Source of the DNA: Massilia sp. YIM B02443
Lineage (GTDB): Bacteria > Pseudomonadota > Gammaproteobacteria > Burkholderiales > Burkholderiaceae_D
Reading direction: 5' to 3'
Length of the DNA stretch: 64,000 nt
Assembly (NCBI RefSeq): GCF_030411955.1
Contig: NZ_JASNRA010000007.1
Coordinates: 62,001 to 126,000, forward strand
Positions 10,020-20,564 of the stretch are shown piece by piece; position 1 is the first letter of the stretch; every line of letters begins with the position of its first letter. Under the pieces are notes generated by a model that saw nothing but the letters and a program-made list of their open reading frames with translations, was not told the DNA's origin and made no database searches. A program made the position numbers and the translations under genes.

Positions 10020-10433
10020 ATGCGCATCCTGCATACCATGTTGAGGGTCGGCGACCTGCAACGTTCCATCGACTTCTACACCAAGGTGCTGGGCATGAAA
10101 CTGCTGCGCACCAGCGAGAATCCCGAGTACAAGTACAGCCTGGCCTTCCTCGGCTACGGCAGCAACCCGGACCACGCCGAGCTCGAGCTGACCTACAACT
10201 GGGGCACCGACAGCTACGACATGGGCACCGCCTACGGCCACATCGCGATCTCGGCCGAAGACATCTACGCCACCTGCGAACAGGTGCGCGCCGCCGGCGG
10301 CAACATCACGCGCGAGCCGGGCCCGGTCAAGGGCGGCACCACCGTGATCGCCTTCATCACCGATCCGGACGGCTACAAGGTCGAGCTGATCGAGCGCGCC
10401 GACAACGCCAGCGGTAGCGGGCTGAGCAACTAA
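10020..10433 (+). CDS. gloA: Lactoylglutathione lyase (glyoxalase I)
   Basis: Glyoxalase I (137 residues) converts the methylglyoxal-glutathione hemithioacetal to S-lactoylglutathione. The metal ligands fall exactly at the E. coli positions: His5, Glu56, His74 and Glu122, which suggests the Ni-dependent class. The start [20 protein letters not shown] is canonical. A 9-bp stem hairpin follows the stop, so it appears to be transcribed alone. Confidence 0.97.
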   Translation: MRILHTMLRVGDLQRSIDFYTKVLGMKLLRTSENPEYKYSLAFLGYGSNPDHAELELTYNWGTDSYDMGTAYGHIAISAEDIYATCEQVRAAGGNITREPGPVKGGTTVIAFITDPDGYKVELIERADNASGSGLSN

Positions 10434-10452
10434 CCCGCATCACCCGACGACT

Positions 10453-10482
10453 GCCTGCAAATCCGGTCGATGGTTTGCAGGC
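10453..10482 (+). terminator. Hairpin terminator after gloA
   Basis: Perfect 9-bp inverted repeat GCCTGCAAA/TTTGCAGGC with a 12-nt loop, 20 bp past the gloA stop. The following sequence is only moderately T-rich. Confidence 0.55.
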
Positions 10483-10579
10483 TGGTCTTCTCCATCAGAA
10501 AGTGGCCCGCTCCCGGCAAGGATGGCGATGCGCTGCTACAATCCCTTCCGCCTGTCCAACAGGCAACCACAATGTAATG

Positions 10580-10721
10580 ACGTCTTCGGGGCGGGGTGCG
10601 ATTCCCCACCGGCGGTATGACCGGCAACGGTCGAGCCCGCGAGCGCCTGCTTGTCATGAGCAGGGTCAGCAGACCTGGTGAGATGCCAGGGCCGACGGTA
10701 TAGTCCGGATGAAAGAAGATG
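10580..10721 (+). promoter_or_regulatory. FMN riboswitch (RFN element) upstream of ribB
   Basis: The conserved RFN blocks are readable in order: CTTCGGGGCGGGGTGCGATT, CCCCACCGGCGGTA, then GTCAGCAGACCTGGTGAGA, GCCGACGGTATAGTCCGGA and a GAAAGAAGATG end. FMN binding should switch off ribB through transcription termination or by hiding the ribosome site. The region 10434-10837 between gloA and ribB holds this element, the gloA hairpin and about 115 bp of expression platform. Confidence 0.95.
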
Positions 10722-10837
10722 TGCGCTGTCCTTGTGCCCTGCCGCGGCTGCTTAGTTATCGCTTAGCTGCCGCATGGGCGCATGGTTTTCGCTTGCCCTG
10801 ATGCGTTTTTCGCCAACTTTCGCGAGGAGCGTCTCAC

Positions 10838-11485
10838 ATGTTAGTCCCCACCCATACCCTTCACAGCAATGACCTGGAAGGCCGCATCGCCGCCGCCCTG
10901 AGCGCCATGCGCGCCGGCGTGCCGGTAATCCTGCTCGACGATTTCGACCGCGAGAACGAGGCCGACCTGATCGTCGCCGCCGAGAAGCTGACCGTCGAAA
11001 CCATGGCCCTGATGATCCGCGAATGCAGCGGCATCGTCTGCCTGTGCCTGTCCGACGACAAGGTGCGCGCGCTGGAGCTGCCGCCGATGGCGGCCGATAA
11101 CGGCAGCCGCTACGGCACCCCGTTCACGGTGTCGATCGAGGCCCGCCATGGCGTGACCACCGGCGTCTCTGCGCTTGATCGCGTATCGACCATCCAGGCC
11201 GCGATCGCGCGCAACGCCCAGCCGCACGACCTGGTGCGTCCGGGCCACGTGTTCCCGCTGCGCGCCACCCCGGGCGGCGTGCTGGCGCGCGCCGGCCACA
11301 CCGAAGGCTCGGTCGACCTGGCCAAGCTGGCCGGCCTGCAGCCGGCCGCCGTGCTGTGCGAACTGATGAATCCGGACGGCACCATGATGCGCGGCGAGCA
11401 GATCGAACGCTTCGCCGAAGAACGCGCCTTCCCGATCCTCACCATCGCCGAACTGATCCAGTGGCGCCGCACCCGCGCCCTGTAA
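10838..11485 (+). CDS. ribB: 3,4-dihydroxy-2-butanone 4-phosphate synthase
   Basis: Single-domain DHBP synthase (215 residues) converts ribulose 5-phosphate to 3,4-dihydroxy-2-butanone 4-phosphate and formate for riboflavin synthesis. Motifs [35 protein letters not shown] and [10 protein letters not shown] match the active site. No GTP cyclohydrolase II domain is attached, unlike the fused RibBA type. GCGAGGAG precedes the ATG. An FMN riboswitch lies immediately upstream, fitting an isolated ribB copy separated from a main rib operon elsewhere. Confidence 0.97.
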   Translation: MLVPTHTLHSNDLEGRIAAALSAMRAGVPVILLDDFDRENEADLIVAAEKLTVETMALMIRECSGIVCLCLSDDKVRALELPPMAADNGSRYGTPFTVSIEARHGVTTGVSALDRVSTIQAAIARNAQPHDLVRPGHVFPLRATPGGVLARAGHTEGSVDLAKLAGLQPAAVLCELMNPDGTMMRGEQIERFAEERAFPILTIAELIQWRRTRAL

Positions 11486-11504
11486 GCATCGACGCAGGAA
11501 CATA

Positions 11505-11542
11505 AAAAGCCCGGAGCCAGCATGCTGGTTCCGGGCTTTTTG
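11505..11542. terminator. Bidirectional terminator between ribB and tolC
   Basis: AAAAAGCCCGGA...CCGGGCTTTTT around a short GCATGC centre. It has a T-run on both strands and lies between the convergent ribB (+) and tolC-family (-) genes, so it can serve both. Confidence 0.9.
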
Positions 11543-11581
11543 CCATCCATTCACGGCGCACTGCCGCGATAGAACTAAAAC

Positions 11582-12940
11582 TTATTCGCCCAGCAGGCTG
11601 TTCACCGGCACCAGATCCGCCTCGCGCAGCGAACCGGCCGCGGCCTTCAGGCGCAGGCCGTTGAGGATGGTGTCGTAGCGCGCGCGCGCCAGGTCAGTAC
11701 GGGTCTGGAACAGCTGGCGCTGCGCGTTCAGCACGTCGATGTTGATACGCACGCCCACCTGATAGCCCAGCTTGTTCGATTCCAGCGCCGACTGGCTCGA
11801 CACCTCGGCCGCTTCCAGCGCCTTGACCCGGGCCAGGCCGCTGCTCACGCCGAGGAAGGCCTGGCGCGCCTGCAGCGCCGAGTTGCGGCGGGTCGCCTCC
11901 AGGTCGTTGCGCGCCTTGTCTTCCAGCGCGATCGCTTCGCGCACGCGGCTGGTGACGGCATAGCCGCTGAAGATCGGCACGCTCCACTGCAGGCCGATGG
12001 CGTTGTTCTTGGTCACGCCCGAGCTGCTGCTCTGGCCGTTCAGGTCGCGGCGGGTCGAGCTGGCTACGAAGTCGAGCGTCGGGTGGTGGCCGGCGCGGTT
12101 GCGCGAGATGTCGCGGCGCGCGTATTCCACCTGCAGCTCGCTGACGGTGACGCCATAGTTCTGGTTCTCGGCCGACGACACCCATGGATCGACGTTGGCC
12201 GGCTGCGGCACCGCCAGCGTCACGCCCGCCTTGAGCGAGGCCAGGTTGGCCGGCGCGGCGCCGATGATCGCCTGCAGCGCGTTGCGCTTGTTGTCCAGGT
12301 CGTTGACGGCGGCGAACTCCTGCGCCAGCGTCAGGTCGTACTGGGCCTGGGCTTCATGGGTGTCGGTGATGGTCTGGGTGCCGACCTCGAAATTGCGCTT
12401 GGCCGAGGCCAGCTGCTCGGTGGTGGCGTCCTTCTGGGCGCGGATCGATTCCAGCGCGTCCTGCGCCGCCAGCACGTCGAAATAGGCTTGCGCCACGCGC
12501 GTGATCAGGTCTTGCTGGGCCTGGGCAAACTGCGCTTCGGCGATCGCCTGCTGCAGCTTGCTCTGCTGGTAAGTCTGCCAGCGGTCCCAGCGGTACAGCG
12601 GCTGCTGCAGCGCCAGCGTGTATTCGTTGGTGCGCAGGTTCGAGCCGCTGGCGCCGATCACGCCCGGCTGGCCGTTCGGCAGGGTCCCGATGGCGCCCAG
12701 GTTCCACGGGTCGAAGTCGCTGTCGTTCTTGGTGATCGCCCCGCTGATGCCCACGGTCGGGAGCAAGCCCGCACGCCCCTGCACGATCCGCTCGCGGCCG
12801 GCGGCCAGCGACGCGCGCGCGCTCGCATAGGTCGCGTCGTTGGCCAATGCCTGCTGGTAGACCTGGATCAGGTCGGCCGCAGCGGCGTTGAGCGAGAAGC
12901 ACGCGCTGGCGAGCAGCACGGCGATAAGGGGTTTCTGCAT
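11582..12940 (-). CDS. tolC: TolC-family outer membrane efflux protein
   Basis: 452 residues. The signal peptide (MQKPLIAVLLASACFSLNAAAA) is followed by two OEP repeats rich in Ala/Gln helices, as in type I TolC channels. It should form the trimeric outer-membrane exit duct of efflux pumps or type I secretion. The ATG at 12940 with GGAG upstream was preferred to one at 12964, because it starts the signal peptide cleanly. Upstream on the same strand are a rhodanese and a Pcm-like methyltransferase, a grouping common in Burkholderiales. Confidence 0.93.
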   Translation of the reverse strand: MQKPLIAVLLASACFSLNAAAADLIQVYQQALANDATYASARASLAAGRERIVQGRAGLLPTVGISGAITKNDSDFDPWNLGAIGTLPNGQPGVIGASGSNLRTNEYTLALQQPLYRWDRWQTYQQSKLQQAIAEAQFAQAQQDLITRVAQAYFDVLAAQDALESIRAQKDATTEQLASAKRNFEVGTQTITDTHEAQAQYDLTLAQEFAAVNDLDNKRNALQAIIGAAPANLASLKAGVTLAVPQPANVDPWVSSAENQNYGVTVSELQVEYARRDISRNRAGHHPTLDFVASSTRRDLNGQSSSSGVTKNNAIGLQWSVPIFSGYAVTSRVREAIALEDKARNDLEATRRNSALQARQAFLGVSSGLARVKALEAAEVSSQSALESNKLGYQVGVRINIDVLNAQRQLFQTRTDLARARYDTILNGLRLKAAAGSLREADLVPVNSLLGE

Positions 12941-12979
12941 TGCGGTCTCCACAGGAGTCATCAAGAGTTGAGGATCAGA

Positions 12980-13303
12980 TCAATACTTCGGCATCGAAGG
13001 ATCGACTTGTACTGCCCAGGCGTGTACCCCGCCCGTTAGATTGGTGACGTTACTGAATCCATTTCGCTCGAGGAACGCAGCCACCTGCATGCTGCGCGCC
13101 CCGTGGTGGCAGATGCACACGATCTCGCGGTCGTCGTCGATCTCGCTCACGCGGACCGGGATCAGGTGCATCGGGATCGGGGTCGAGCCTGCGATATGGC
13201 AGGTCTCGAATTCCCAGTTTTCGCGCACGTCGAGCAGCAGCGGCTGCTCGCGTGCCGGGTCGGCCAGCCAGGCGGCCAACTCGGGAGCGGTCATCTGTTG
13301 CAT
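12980..13303 (-). CDS. Rhodanese-like sulfurtransferase
   Basis: Single rhodanese domain (107 residues). The active-site loop CHHGARS carries the catalytic Cys65, and LLLDVRENWEFE is the conserved early motif. It resembles GlpE/PspE-type sulfurtransferases that move sulfane sulfur to thiols or cyanide, with no signal peptide, so it is cytoplasmic. It lies between the Pcm-like gene (17 bp) and the TolC gene (39 bp), probably one transcript. Confidence 0.9.
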   Translation of the reverse strand: MQQMTAPELAAWLADPAREQPLLLDVRENWEFETCHIAGSTPIPMHLIPVRVSEIDDDREIVCICHHGARSMQVAAFLERNGFSNVTNLTGGVHAWAVQVDPSMPKY

Positions 13304-13319
13304 CGCCCGCTCCCGTCGA

Positions 13320-13979
13320 TCAGAAGGTGAAGCGCGACGGAGTCTGCGCGCCCGTCAACGGCTTGGCGATGGTCTCGAACACCTTGACCGCGTCATGGCC
13401 GGTTTCCGAGGTGCGCTTGATCAGCTGGCAGGTCATGGCCGGCGCTTCGCCCAGGATGGCGATCATGCGGCCGCCCACTTTCAGGTTCTTGACCAGCGAC
13501 TCCGGCAGCACCGGCAGCGCGCCCGAGACCACGATCACGTCGAACGGCGCGCCCTTGGCCCAGCCTTCGGCGCCGTTGCCGGTTTCCACGGTCACGTTGG
13601 TGACGCCGGCCTTGGCCAGGTTCTGCTGGGCCAGTGCTGCGGTTTCCGGCAGAATCTCGACCGTGGTCACGTGTTGTGCGGTGTGCGCCAGCAGCGCCGC
13701 CATATAGCCCGAGCCGGTGCCGATCTCGAGCACGTTTTCGTGCTTCTTGACCGCCACTTCCTGCACGATGCGCGCTTCCACCTTCGGATTGAACATCGCC
13801 TCGCCGCCCGGCAGCGGGATCTCGACGTCCGCGAAGGCCAGGTTTTCATAGGCTTGCGGCACGAACTGCTCGCGCTTGACCACGTGCAGCAGGTCGAGCA
13901 CGTCCTGGTCCAGCACGTTCCAAGGGCGGATTTGCTGTTCGATCATGTTGAAGCGGGCTTGTTCGATATTCATTTGCAT
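13320..13979 (-). CDS. Protein-L-isoaspartate O-methyltransferase-like protein
   Basis: 219 residues with the SAM-binding motif VLEIGTGSGYMAALLA and the Pcm-family N-terminus QARFNMIEQQIRPW. This variant is the one usually found beside tolC in betaproteobacteria. Family role: methylation of L-isoaspartyl residues in damaged proteins, but members with this N-terminus are often annotated only as Pcm-like. The ATG at 13979 or the one two codons later (13973) could be used. Confidence 0.88.
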   Translation of the reverse strand: MQMNIEQARFNMIEQQIRPWNVLDQDVLDLLHVVKREQFVPQAYENLAFADVEIPLPGGEAMFNPKVEARIVQEVAVKKHENVLEIGTGSGYMAALLAHTAQHVTTVEILPETAALAQQNLAKAGVTNVTVETGNGAEGWAKGAPFDVIVVSGALPVLPESLVKNLKVGGRMIAILGEAPAMTCQLIKRTSETGHDAVKVFETIAKPLTGAQTPSRFTF

Positions 13980-14345
13980 TCTCGGTGGAAAAATAAATAA
14001 TCCGATATTTTATCGTTGAACGGCCTCGGGTTTAAATAGTTAGCCTGGAACTCATTCAAATTTGTGTAGTCTTACAAATACGGCGGTGAGTTCCACCGTG
14101 TCAGCCTGTGGAGAAGAAGGCTCTGGCCCTACAACATTGAAGGGTGAAACCAGCTTCGATGAAGCAGGAATTCAACGGTAAAGCTGATTGTGAATAGTTT
14201 TACGTAAGTTTGAAGGAACAGAAGCACATCTTAACGATGCGCATCCGAGCCGGAGGGAAATTGCGACAGTCTGCAATTTGGAGGGGATGAACGCCGGAAT
14301 TCGGCGTCTGGCGCGATTCGGTGCTGGAAAGAACGGTATCGCGCC
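13980..14345. other. Gene-free stretch upstream of the Pcm-like gene
   Basis: 366 bp, visibly more AT-rich than its surroundings (TTTAAATAGTTAG, AATAGTTTTACG). It should contain the promoter of the Pcm-rhodanese-tolC unit. Two small inverted repeats are visible: AATTGC...GCAATT near 14260-14280 and GCCG-AATTC-GGC near 14292. I see no ORF with coding character. Confidence 0.5.
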
Positions 14346-14987
14346 CTATTTTTGGGCAGGCAGCAGGCCGTGCAGGGTGATGTCGAGGAAGGCTTCGAGG
14401 AAGGCTTCGGGCTGCAATTCGCAGCGCTCGCACGGGGCGATGGTGTGCTTCCAGGTGGACAGCATCAGGGTCGGCGCGATCAGCACCTGGGTCGCCTGCG
14501 GGATGTCGAGCGCGCGAAATTCGCCGCGCCGCACGCCGCGCTCGAGCAGGTTCGAGATCATGCGCGTGCCGCGGTTCATGACTTCTTCTTGATAAAAACG
14601 CGCCAGCTCGGGGAAATTGTCGGCTTCGGCCAGGATCAGCTTGCTGATGCCGGACGCCTTGGTCGCGCCCAGCCGGCGCCACCAGGCCAGGATCAGCTCG
14701 CGCAGCAGGTCGGCGCTGTGGCCTTCGAACTCGGCCACCGAGGTCTCGGCGTCGCCCAGCACCGGCACGATGCTCTGGCGCACCACGGCCTTGAACAAGT
14801 CTTCCTTGTTGGCGTAATACAGGTACAGGGTGCCTTTCGACACCCCGGCGCGGCGCGCCACGTCTTCCAGGCGGGTGGCGGCGAAACCGCGCTCGACGAA
14901 CAGGTCGATCGCGGCGGCCAGCAATTCCTGGGGACGCGCCTGCTTGCGCCGCTCCCAGCGTGGTTTGCTGTCGAGTTGGCAGTCCAT
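14346..14987 (-). CDS. TetR/AcrR family transcriptional regulator
   Basis: 213 residues. The N-terminal helix-turn-helix RLEDVARRAGVSKGTLYLYYANKEDLF (residues ~40-66) is typical TetR; the C-terminal ligand/dimer domain includes FPELARFYQEEVMNRG, like the AcrR C-terminal families. The effector is unknown. The SDR gene at 15102 lies upstream on the same strand (114-bp gap), so they could share a transcript. The TolC gene downstream is a possible target by proximity only. Confidence 0.9.
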   Translation of the reverse strand: MDCQLDSKPRWERRKQARPQELLAAAIDLFVERGFAATRLEDVARRAGVSKGTLYLYYANKEDLFKAVVRQSIVPVLGDAETSVAEFEGHSADLLRELILAWWRRLGATKASGISKLILAEADNFPELARFYQEEVMNRGTRMISNLLERGVRRGEFRALDIPQATQVLIAPTLMLSTWKHTIAPCERCELQPEAFLEAFLDITLHGLLPAQK

Positions 14988-15101
14988 CTTCCGGCCCAGA
15001 AATTATCTAAGGAACAACCAATATAGACTGGGCGACATGGCCCAGTCAAGCCATCGTTGTGCAAACGAAACTACCAGGCCGTGTGACAATGATATGCATT
15101 T

Positions 15102-15992
15102 TCACGCACTGCCCGGCCCATAAATACGCCCGTCGGCGCGCGAACGGTACAGGCTGCCTTCGGGATTGCGCGGCGGACCATCGGCCTGCTGGCGCGGCAC
15201 CTGCATTACCGACACCCGGTCGGCCAGGCCCGGCAGCAGCTTTTCGACCGCGGTGTCGATGCCGGCCATCAGGCCGACGCGCACGGAACGCATCGGCATC
15301 ACCGCCGCGTGCAGGATGGCGGCCGCGACCTGGTGCGGGTCGATCTGCGGCGACGGCAGCTTCGGCTCGCGCTCCATGTAGTTGCGCGCGTGCTGCGGCA
15401 GCGGTGTGTCGACCGCGGTCGGCTCGATCAGGGTGATCGACACCGGCGCCTGGTCGACCTGCTCGACCTCGATGCGCAGCGCGTCGGTAAACCCTTTCAC
15501 CGCATGCTTGCTGGCCGAATACATGCCCTGCAGCGGGATTGCCAGTTCCGACGCTTCGCTGCCAACATTGATCAATGCCCCGCCCTGGCGCTTGAGGTGC
15601 GGCAGCGCCACCAGCGATCCGTGCACCATGCCCCAGAAATTGATGTCGAACAGGCGCCGGCTGTCGTCTTCCGACACCTCGTCCAGGCGACCGTAGATGG
15701 TGCTGCCGGCGTTGTTGACCCAGCTGTCGATGCGGCCGAAACGCCCCACCGCGGCCTGGGCGATGGCCTCGACGTCGGCGCGCTGCGACACGTCGGCCAC
15801 CACGCCGATCACTTGCGCGCCCTTGGCGTGCAGGCCGCTCACCACCGCGTCCAGCACGTCGCCGCCACGCGCGGCCAGCACCAGGCAGGCGCCCTGGCGC
15901 GCCGCGTCGTGGGCGGTGGCCAGCCCGATCCCGCTGGTGGCGCCGGTGATCACCAGCACCTGGCGGTTCAGGGGTTTGAGCGGACTGGACAT
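15102..15992 (-). CDS. SDR family oxidoreductase
   Basis: 296 residues, classical short-chain dehydrogenase. Cofactor motif GATSGIGLATA at ~12-22, NNAG in the middle, and catalytic YSASKHA. The C-terminus extends about 50 residues past the Rossmann core, as in the SDR_a5-type family often seen in soil proteobacteria. ATG at 15992 is preceded by GGAG; an upstream in-frame start at 16025 lacks such a site. Substrate unknown. Confidence 0.9.
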   Translation of the reverse strand: MSSPLKPLNRQVLVITGATSGIGLATAHDAARQGACLVLAARGGDVLDAVVSGLHAKGAQVIGVVADVSQRADVEAIAQAAVGRFGRIDSWVNNAGSTIYGRLDEVSEDDSRRLFDINFWGMVHGSLVALPHLKRQGGALINVGSEASELAIPLQGMYSASKHAVKGFTDALRIEVEQVDQAPVSITLIEPTAVDTPLPQHARNYMEREPKLPSPQIDPHQVAAAILHAAVMPMRSVRVGLMAGIDTAVEKLLPGLADRVSVMQVPRQQADGPPRNPEGSLYRSRADGRIYGPGSA

Positions 15993-16111
15993 GGAGACTC
16001 CGTTGCGTGCATCGTCGATGGACACAACTTAGCAGGATCGGGGGTGGCGAAGCGCCCGCTTAAGATGCTGCGTTCACCTGTATACTGTGGCCGCTTCCAT
16101 CCGCCCACGCC

Positions 16112-16387
16112 ATGACCTCCACGCACGACTCCTTCGACTGCCGCCCGCAGTGCGGCGCCTGCTGCACCGCGCCTTCGATCACCACCCCGATTCCCGGTAT
16201 GCCGAATGGCAAGCCGGCGGGCGTGCGCTGCGTGCAGCTGGGGGAAGACGAGCGCTGCCGCATTTTCGGCAAGCCGGAGCGCCCGGCGTTTTGTGGCGGG
16301 CTGCAGCCGTCGCGCGAGATGTGCGGGGAAAACCGCGAGCAGGCGATCCAGTGGTTGGGAGAACTGGAACGGGCGACGGCGCCGTAA
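16112..16387 (+). CDS. YkgJ-family cysteine cluster protein
   Basis: 91 residues with the CRPQCGACC cluster near the N-terminus and further cysteines in GVRCVQL, ERCRIFG, AFCGG and EMCGEN. This pattern matches the short YkgJ-like zinc/iron-chelating family (UPF0153/CxxCxxCC). Its function is not established; a metal-binding role is expected. Convergent with the small membrane-anchored gene at 16412. Confidence 0.85.
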   Translation: MTSTHDSFDCRPQCGACCTAPSITTPIPGMPNGKPAGVRCVQLGEDERCRIFGKPERPAFCGGLQPSREMCGENREQAIQWLGELERATAP

Positions 16388-16411
16388 GGTCGCCTGCGCC
16401 TCGGCCAACGC

Positions 16412-16819
16412 TCAGAGCGCCGGCCGGCCGCGCGCCTGCTGCACCCGCTGGAACAGTCCGCCCAGGGTCAGCCCGTCGTGCCAGATGTCGTCCAGCAGCA
16501 CGCCATAGCGCTCGCGCAGGGCGCGCGCCAGCGGCTCGACGTGCGAGGCTTCGGGCTGCCAGCGCGAAGGACGGCCGGCGCGCACCACACCCAGCACCTG
16601 GTCGTCGGGACGCAGGTGCAGGCGGTCGCAGTCGCCGAAGGCGCAGGCCGAGCCGAATACGGACAGGAAATCGCGGATGTCTTTACGGGAAGCGGAAGGG
16701 AAGGAAGAGCGCCAGACCCGGCCCTGGAACGGGCGGTAGCGCAAGGCATTGGGAAGTTGCCAGTCATGAAATGCTGCCCAGGCAAGTGCAGCAAGGATGA
16801 TGACTAAGATAAGACTCAT
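16412..16819 (-). CDS. Small membrane-anchored protein of unknown function
   Basis: 135 residues starting MSLILVIILAALAWAAFHDW, one N-terminal transmembrane segment, followed by a soluble part with two cysteines (CAFGDCDRL). ATG at 16819 was chosen because it begins directly at the membrane segment; upstream residues in the open frame look non-coding. I recognise no family. It ends 25 bp from the YkgJ-like gene, convergent. Its 5' side, 16820-17097, is a 278-bp gap shared with uppP. Confidence 0.65.
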   Translation of the reverse strand: MSLILVIILAALAWAAFHDWQLPNALRYRPFQGRVWRSSFPSASRKDIRDFLSVFGSACAFGDCDRLHLRPDDQVLGVVRAGRPSRWQPEASHVEPLARALRERYGVLLDDIWHDGLTLGGLFQRVQQARGRPAL

Positions 16820-17097
16820 TGCGTGAGTGTCGTCGTGCTCATGAATTGAGTGTAGCACGCGTTTTCGTCTCATGCGCAAGCCCAAAAATGTAACGAAGCG
16901 GGGCCGCCAAGGTCATGCGCGGCTCCAGCGCCTGTCTTAAAATCTTGCACAACTCAGAGTTACGGCTCAGTTTGCAGCCGTGCTCATGGTAAGCTTCGAG
17001 CCCGCACCGTACGCTGCTGTGCAGTTCGCCGTGCAGTTTGCTGTACGGTCATTGCACAGTCCGCCTCCACAGATCACTTCCACATCACATAGTTTTC

Positions 17098-17931
17098 ATG
17101 GATATTGTTCTCGCCATCAAGGCGATCATCATGGGCCTGGTCGAGGGCTTCACGGAATTCCTGCCGATTTCGTCCACCGGACACCTGATCCTGGCCGGCG
17201 ACCTGCTCGACTTCACCGGCACCAAGGCAACCGTGTTCAAGATCGTGATCCAGCTCGGCGCCGTGCTGGCGGTGGTGTGGGAATACCGGGCGCGCATCGC
17301 GCGCGTGGTGCGCGGCCTGGGATCGGACCCGGTGCAGCAGCGCTTCGCGCGCAATGTAATCGCGGCATTTTTCCCGGCGGCGATTGCCGGCGTGCTGTTC
17401 AGCGCCACCATCACCGAGGTGCTGTTCCACCCGATCCCGGTGGCGATCGCGCTGGTGGTCGGCGGCGTGATCATCCTGCTGGTCGAGCGCCATCACCGCC
17501 GCTACCCGACCGCGGCGCGGGTCGAGACGGCCGAAGACATGACCCTGCTCGATGCGGTCAAGGTCGGCTTTGCCCAGTGCTTCGCGCTGATTCCGGGCAC
17601 CAGCCGCTCGGGCTCGACCATCATCGGCGGCATGCTGTTCGGCCTGTCGCGCAAGGCGGCCACCGAATTCTCGTTCTTCCTGGCGATGCCCACGATGCTG
17701 GGCGCCACGGTATACTCCGTCTACAAGGAACGCGAGCTGCTGTCGCTGAACGACGTGCCGCTGTTCGGCCTCGGCTTCGTCTCGGCCTTCATCGCCGGCT
17801 TCCTGTGCGTGCGCTGGCTGCTGCGTTACATCAGTTCGCACGACTTCACGATCTTCGCCTGGTACCGTATCGTATTCGGTATCCTGGTGCTCGTGACCGG
17901 CCATTTCGGCCTGGTCCTCTGGAAAGAATGA
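17098..17931 (+). CDS. uppP: Undecaprenyl-diphosphatase (UppP/BacA)
   Basis: Inner-membrane phosphatase (277 residues) that recycles undecaprenyl diphosphate for peptidoglycan synthesis; extra copies give bacitracin resistance. The first motif [16 protein letters not shown] has Glu16, Glu20 and His29, and the second motif [13 protein letters not shown] carries the catalytic Arg. Multiple membrane spans are clear. ATG at 17098 gives the standard [13 protein letters not shown] start; the open frame upstream is not conserved in character. Confidence 0.97.
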   Translation: MDIVLAIKAIIMGLVEGFTEFLPISSTGHLILAGDLLDFTGTKATVFKIVIQLGAVLAVVWEYRARIARVVRGLGSDPVQQRFARNVIAAFFPAAIAGVLFSATITEVLFHPIPVAIALVVGGVIILLVERHHRRYPTAARVETAEDMTLLDAVKVGFAQCFALIPGTSRSGSTIIGGMLFGLSRKAATEFSFFLAMPTMLGATVYSVYKERELLSLNDVPLFGLGFVSAFIAGFLCVRWLLRYISSHDFTIFAWYRIVFGILVLVTGHFGLVLWKE

Positions 17932-17977
17932 TCCGGGCGCCCTATCCCATTAGAATTGAAAGTATGAATCCCGTAGT

Positions 17978-19810
<1,833 letters not shown>

Positions 19811-19820
19811 GCGCGCTGTT

Positions 19821-20564
19821 TTACTCGCGGAACAGGTAAGTAAAACTGCGGCTGACCGGCAACACTTCGCTACTGCCGCGCAGCAGCACCTGCATGCGTT
19901 CGGCGTCGATCCGTTCGGCGGCGCGGATCGCGGTCACGTTGACCAGCGTGCCGCGGTGGATCTGCCAGAAGCGTTCCGGGTCGAGGCCGCCGGTCAGTTC
20001 TTTCAGGGGAATGCGCACCAGCGCTTCGGAACCCTCCAGCACCACGCGCGTGTACTTGCTGTCGGCCTGGAAGAACAGCACCTCGTTCACGTCGATCAGG
20101 CGGATCTGTTTTCCCACCGTCGCCTTCAGCCATTTCAGCCGCTCGGGCTTGCGCTCGCCGGCGCGCAATTGCCGCACCACGTCGCTCACATCGTCCGGAC
20201 GCGCGTCGAGCTTGTCGCGCAGGCGCGCCAGCGCCTTGTCCAGCCGGCCCGGCTGCAAGGGTTTGAGCAGGTAGTCGACCGCGCCGGCGTCGAACGCGTC
20301 CACCGCGTACTGGTCGTACGCCGTGACAAACACCACGTGCGCCGCGCGCCCGATGCGCGCCGCCACCTCCAGGCCCGACATGCCGGGCATGCGGATGTCG
20401 AGGAACACCACCTGCGGCGCGTGTTCGAGAAAGGCGTCCCAGGCGTCGATGCCGTTTTCCGCCACCGCCACCACCTGCGCCCCGGGCCAGGCCGTGGCCA
20501 GCATGCCGAGCAGGCGCTCGCGCATCAGCGGTTCGTCTTCGGCGATCAACACTGTCACGCTCAT
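19821..20564 (-). CDS. LytTR-family response regulator
   Basis: 247 residues. REC domain with phosphoacceptor Asp56 in VVFLDIRMPGMSG and Lys in YLLKPLQP; C-terminal LytTR DNA-binding domain (about 140-245; GKQIRLIDVNEVLFFQADSKYTRV, here quoted in part only by position 143-166). Its ATG overlaps the stop of the upstream histidine kinase (ATGA), so the pair is translationally coupled and forms a LytS/LytR-type two-component system. Targets are unknown. Confidence 0.93.
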   Translation of the reverse strand: MSVTVLIAEDEPLMRERLLGMLATAWPGAQVVAVAENGIDAWDAFLEHAPQVVFLDIRMPGMSGLEVAARIGRAAHVVFVTAYDQYAVDAFDAGAVDYLLKPLQPGRLDKALARLRDKLDARPDDVSDVVRQLRAGERKPERLKWLKATVGKQIRLIDVNEVLFFQADSKYTRVVLEGSEALVRIPLKELTGGLDPERFWQIHRGTLVNVTAIRAAERIDAERMQVLLRGSSEVLPVSRSFTYLFRE

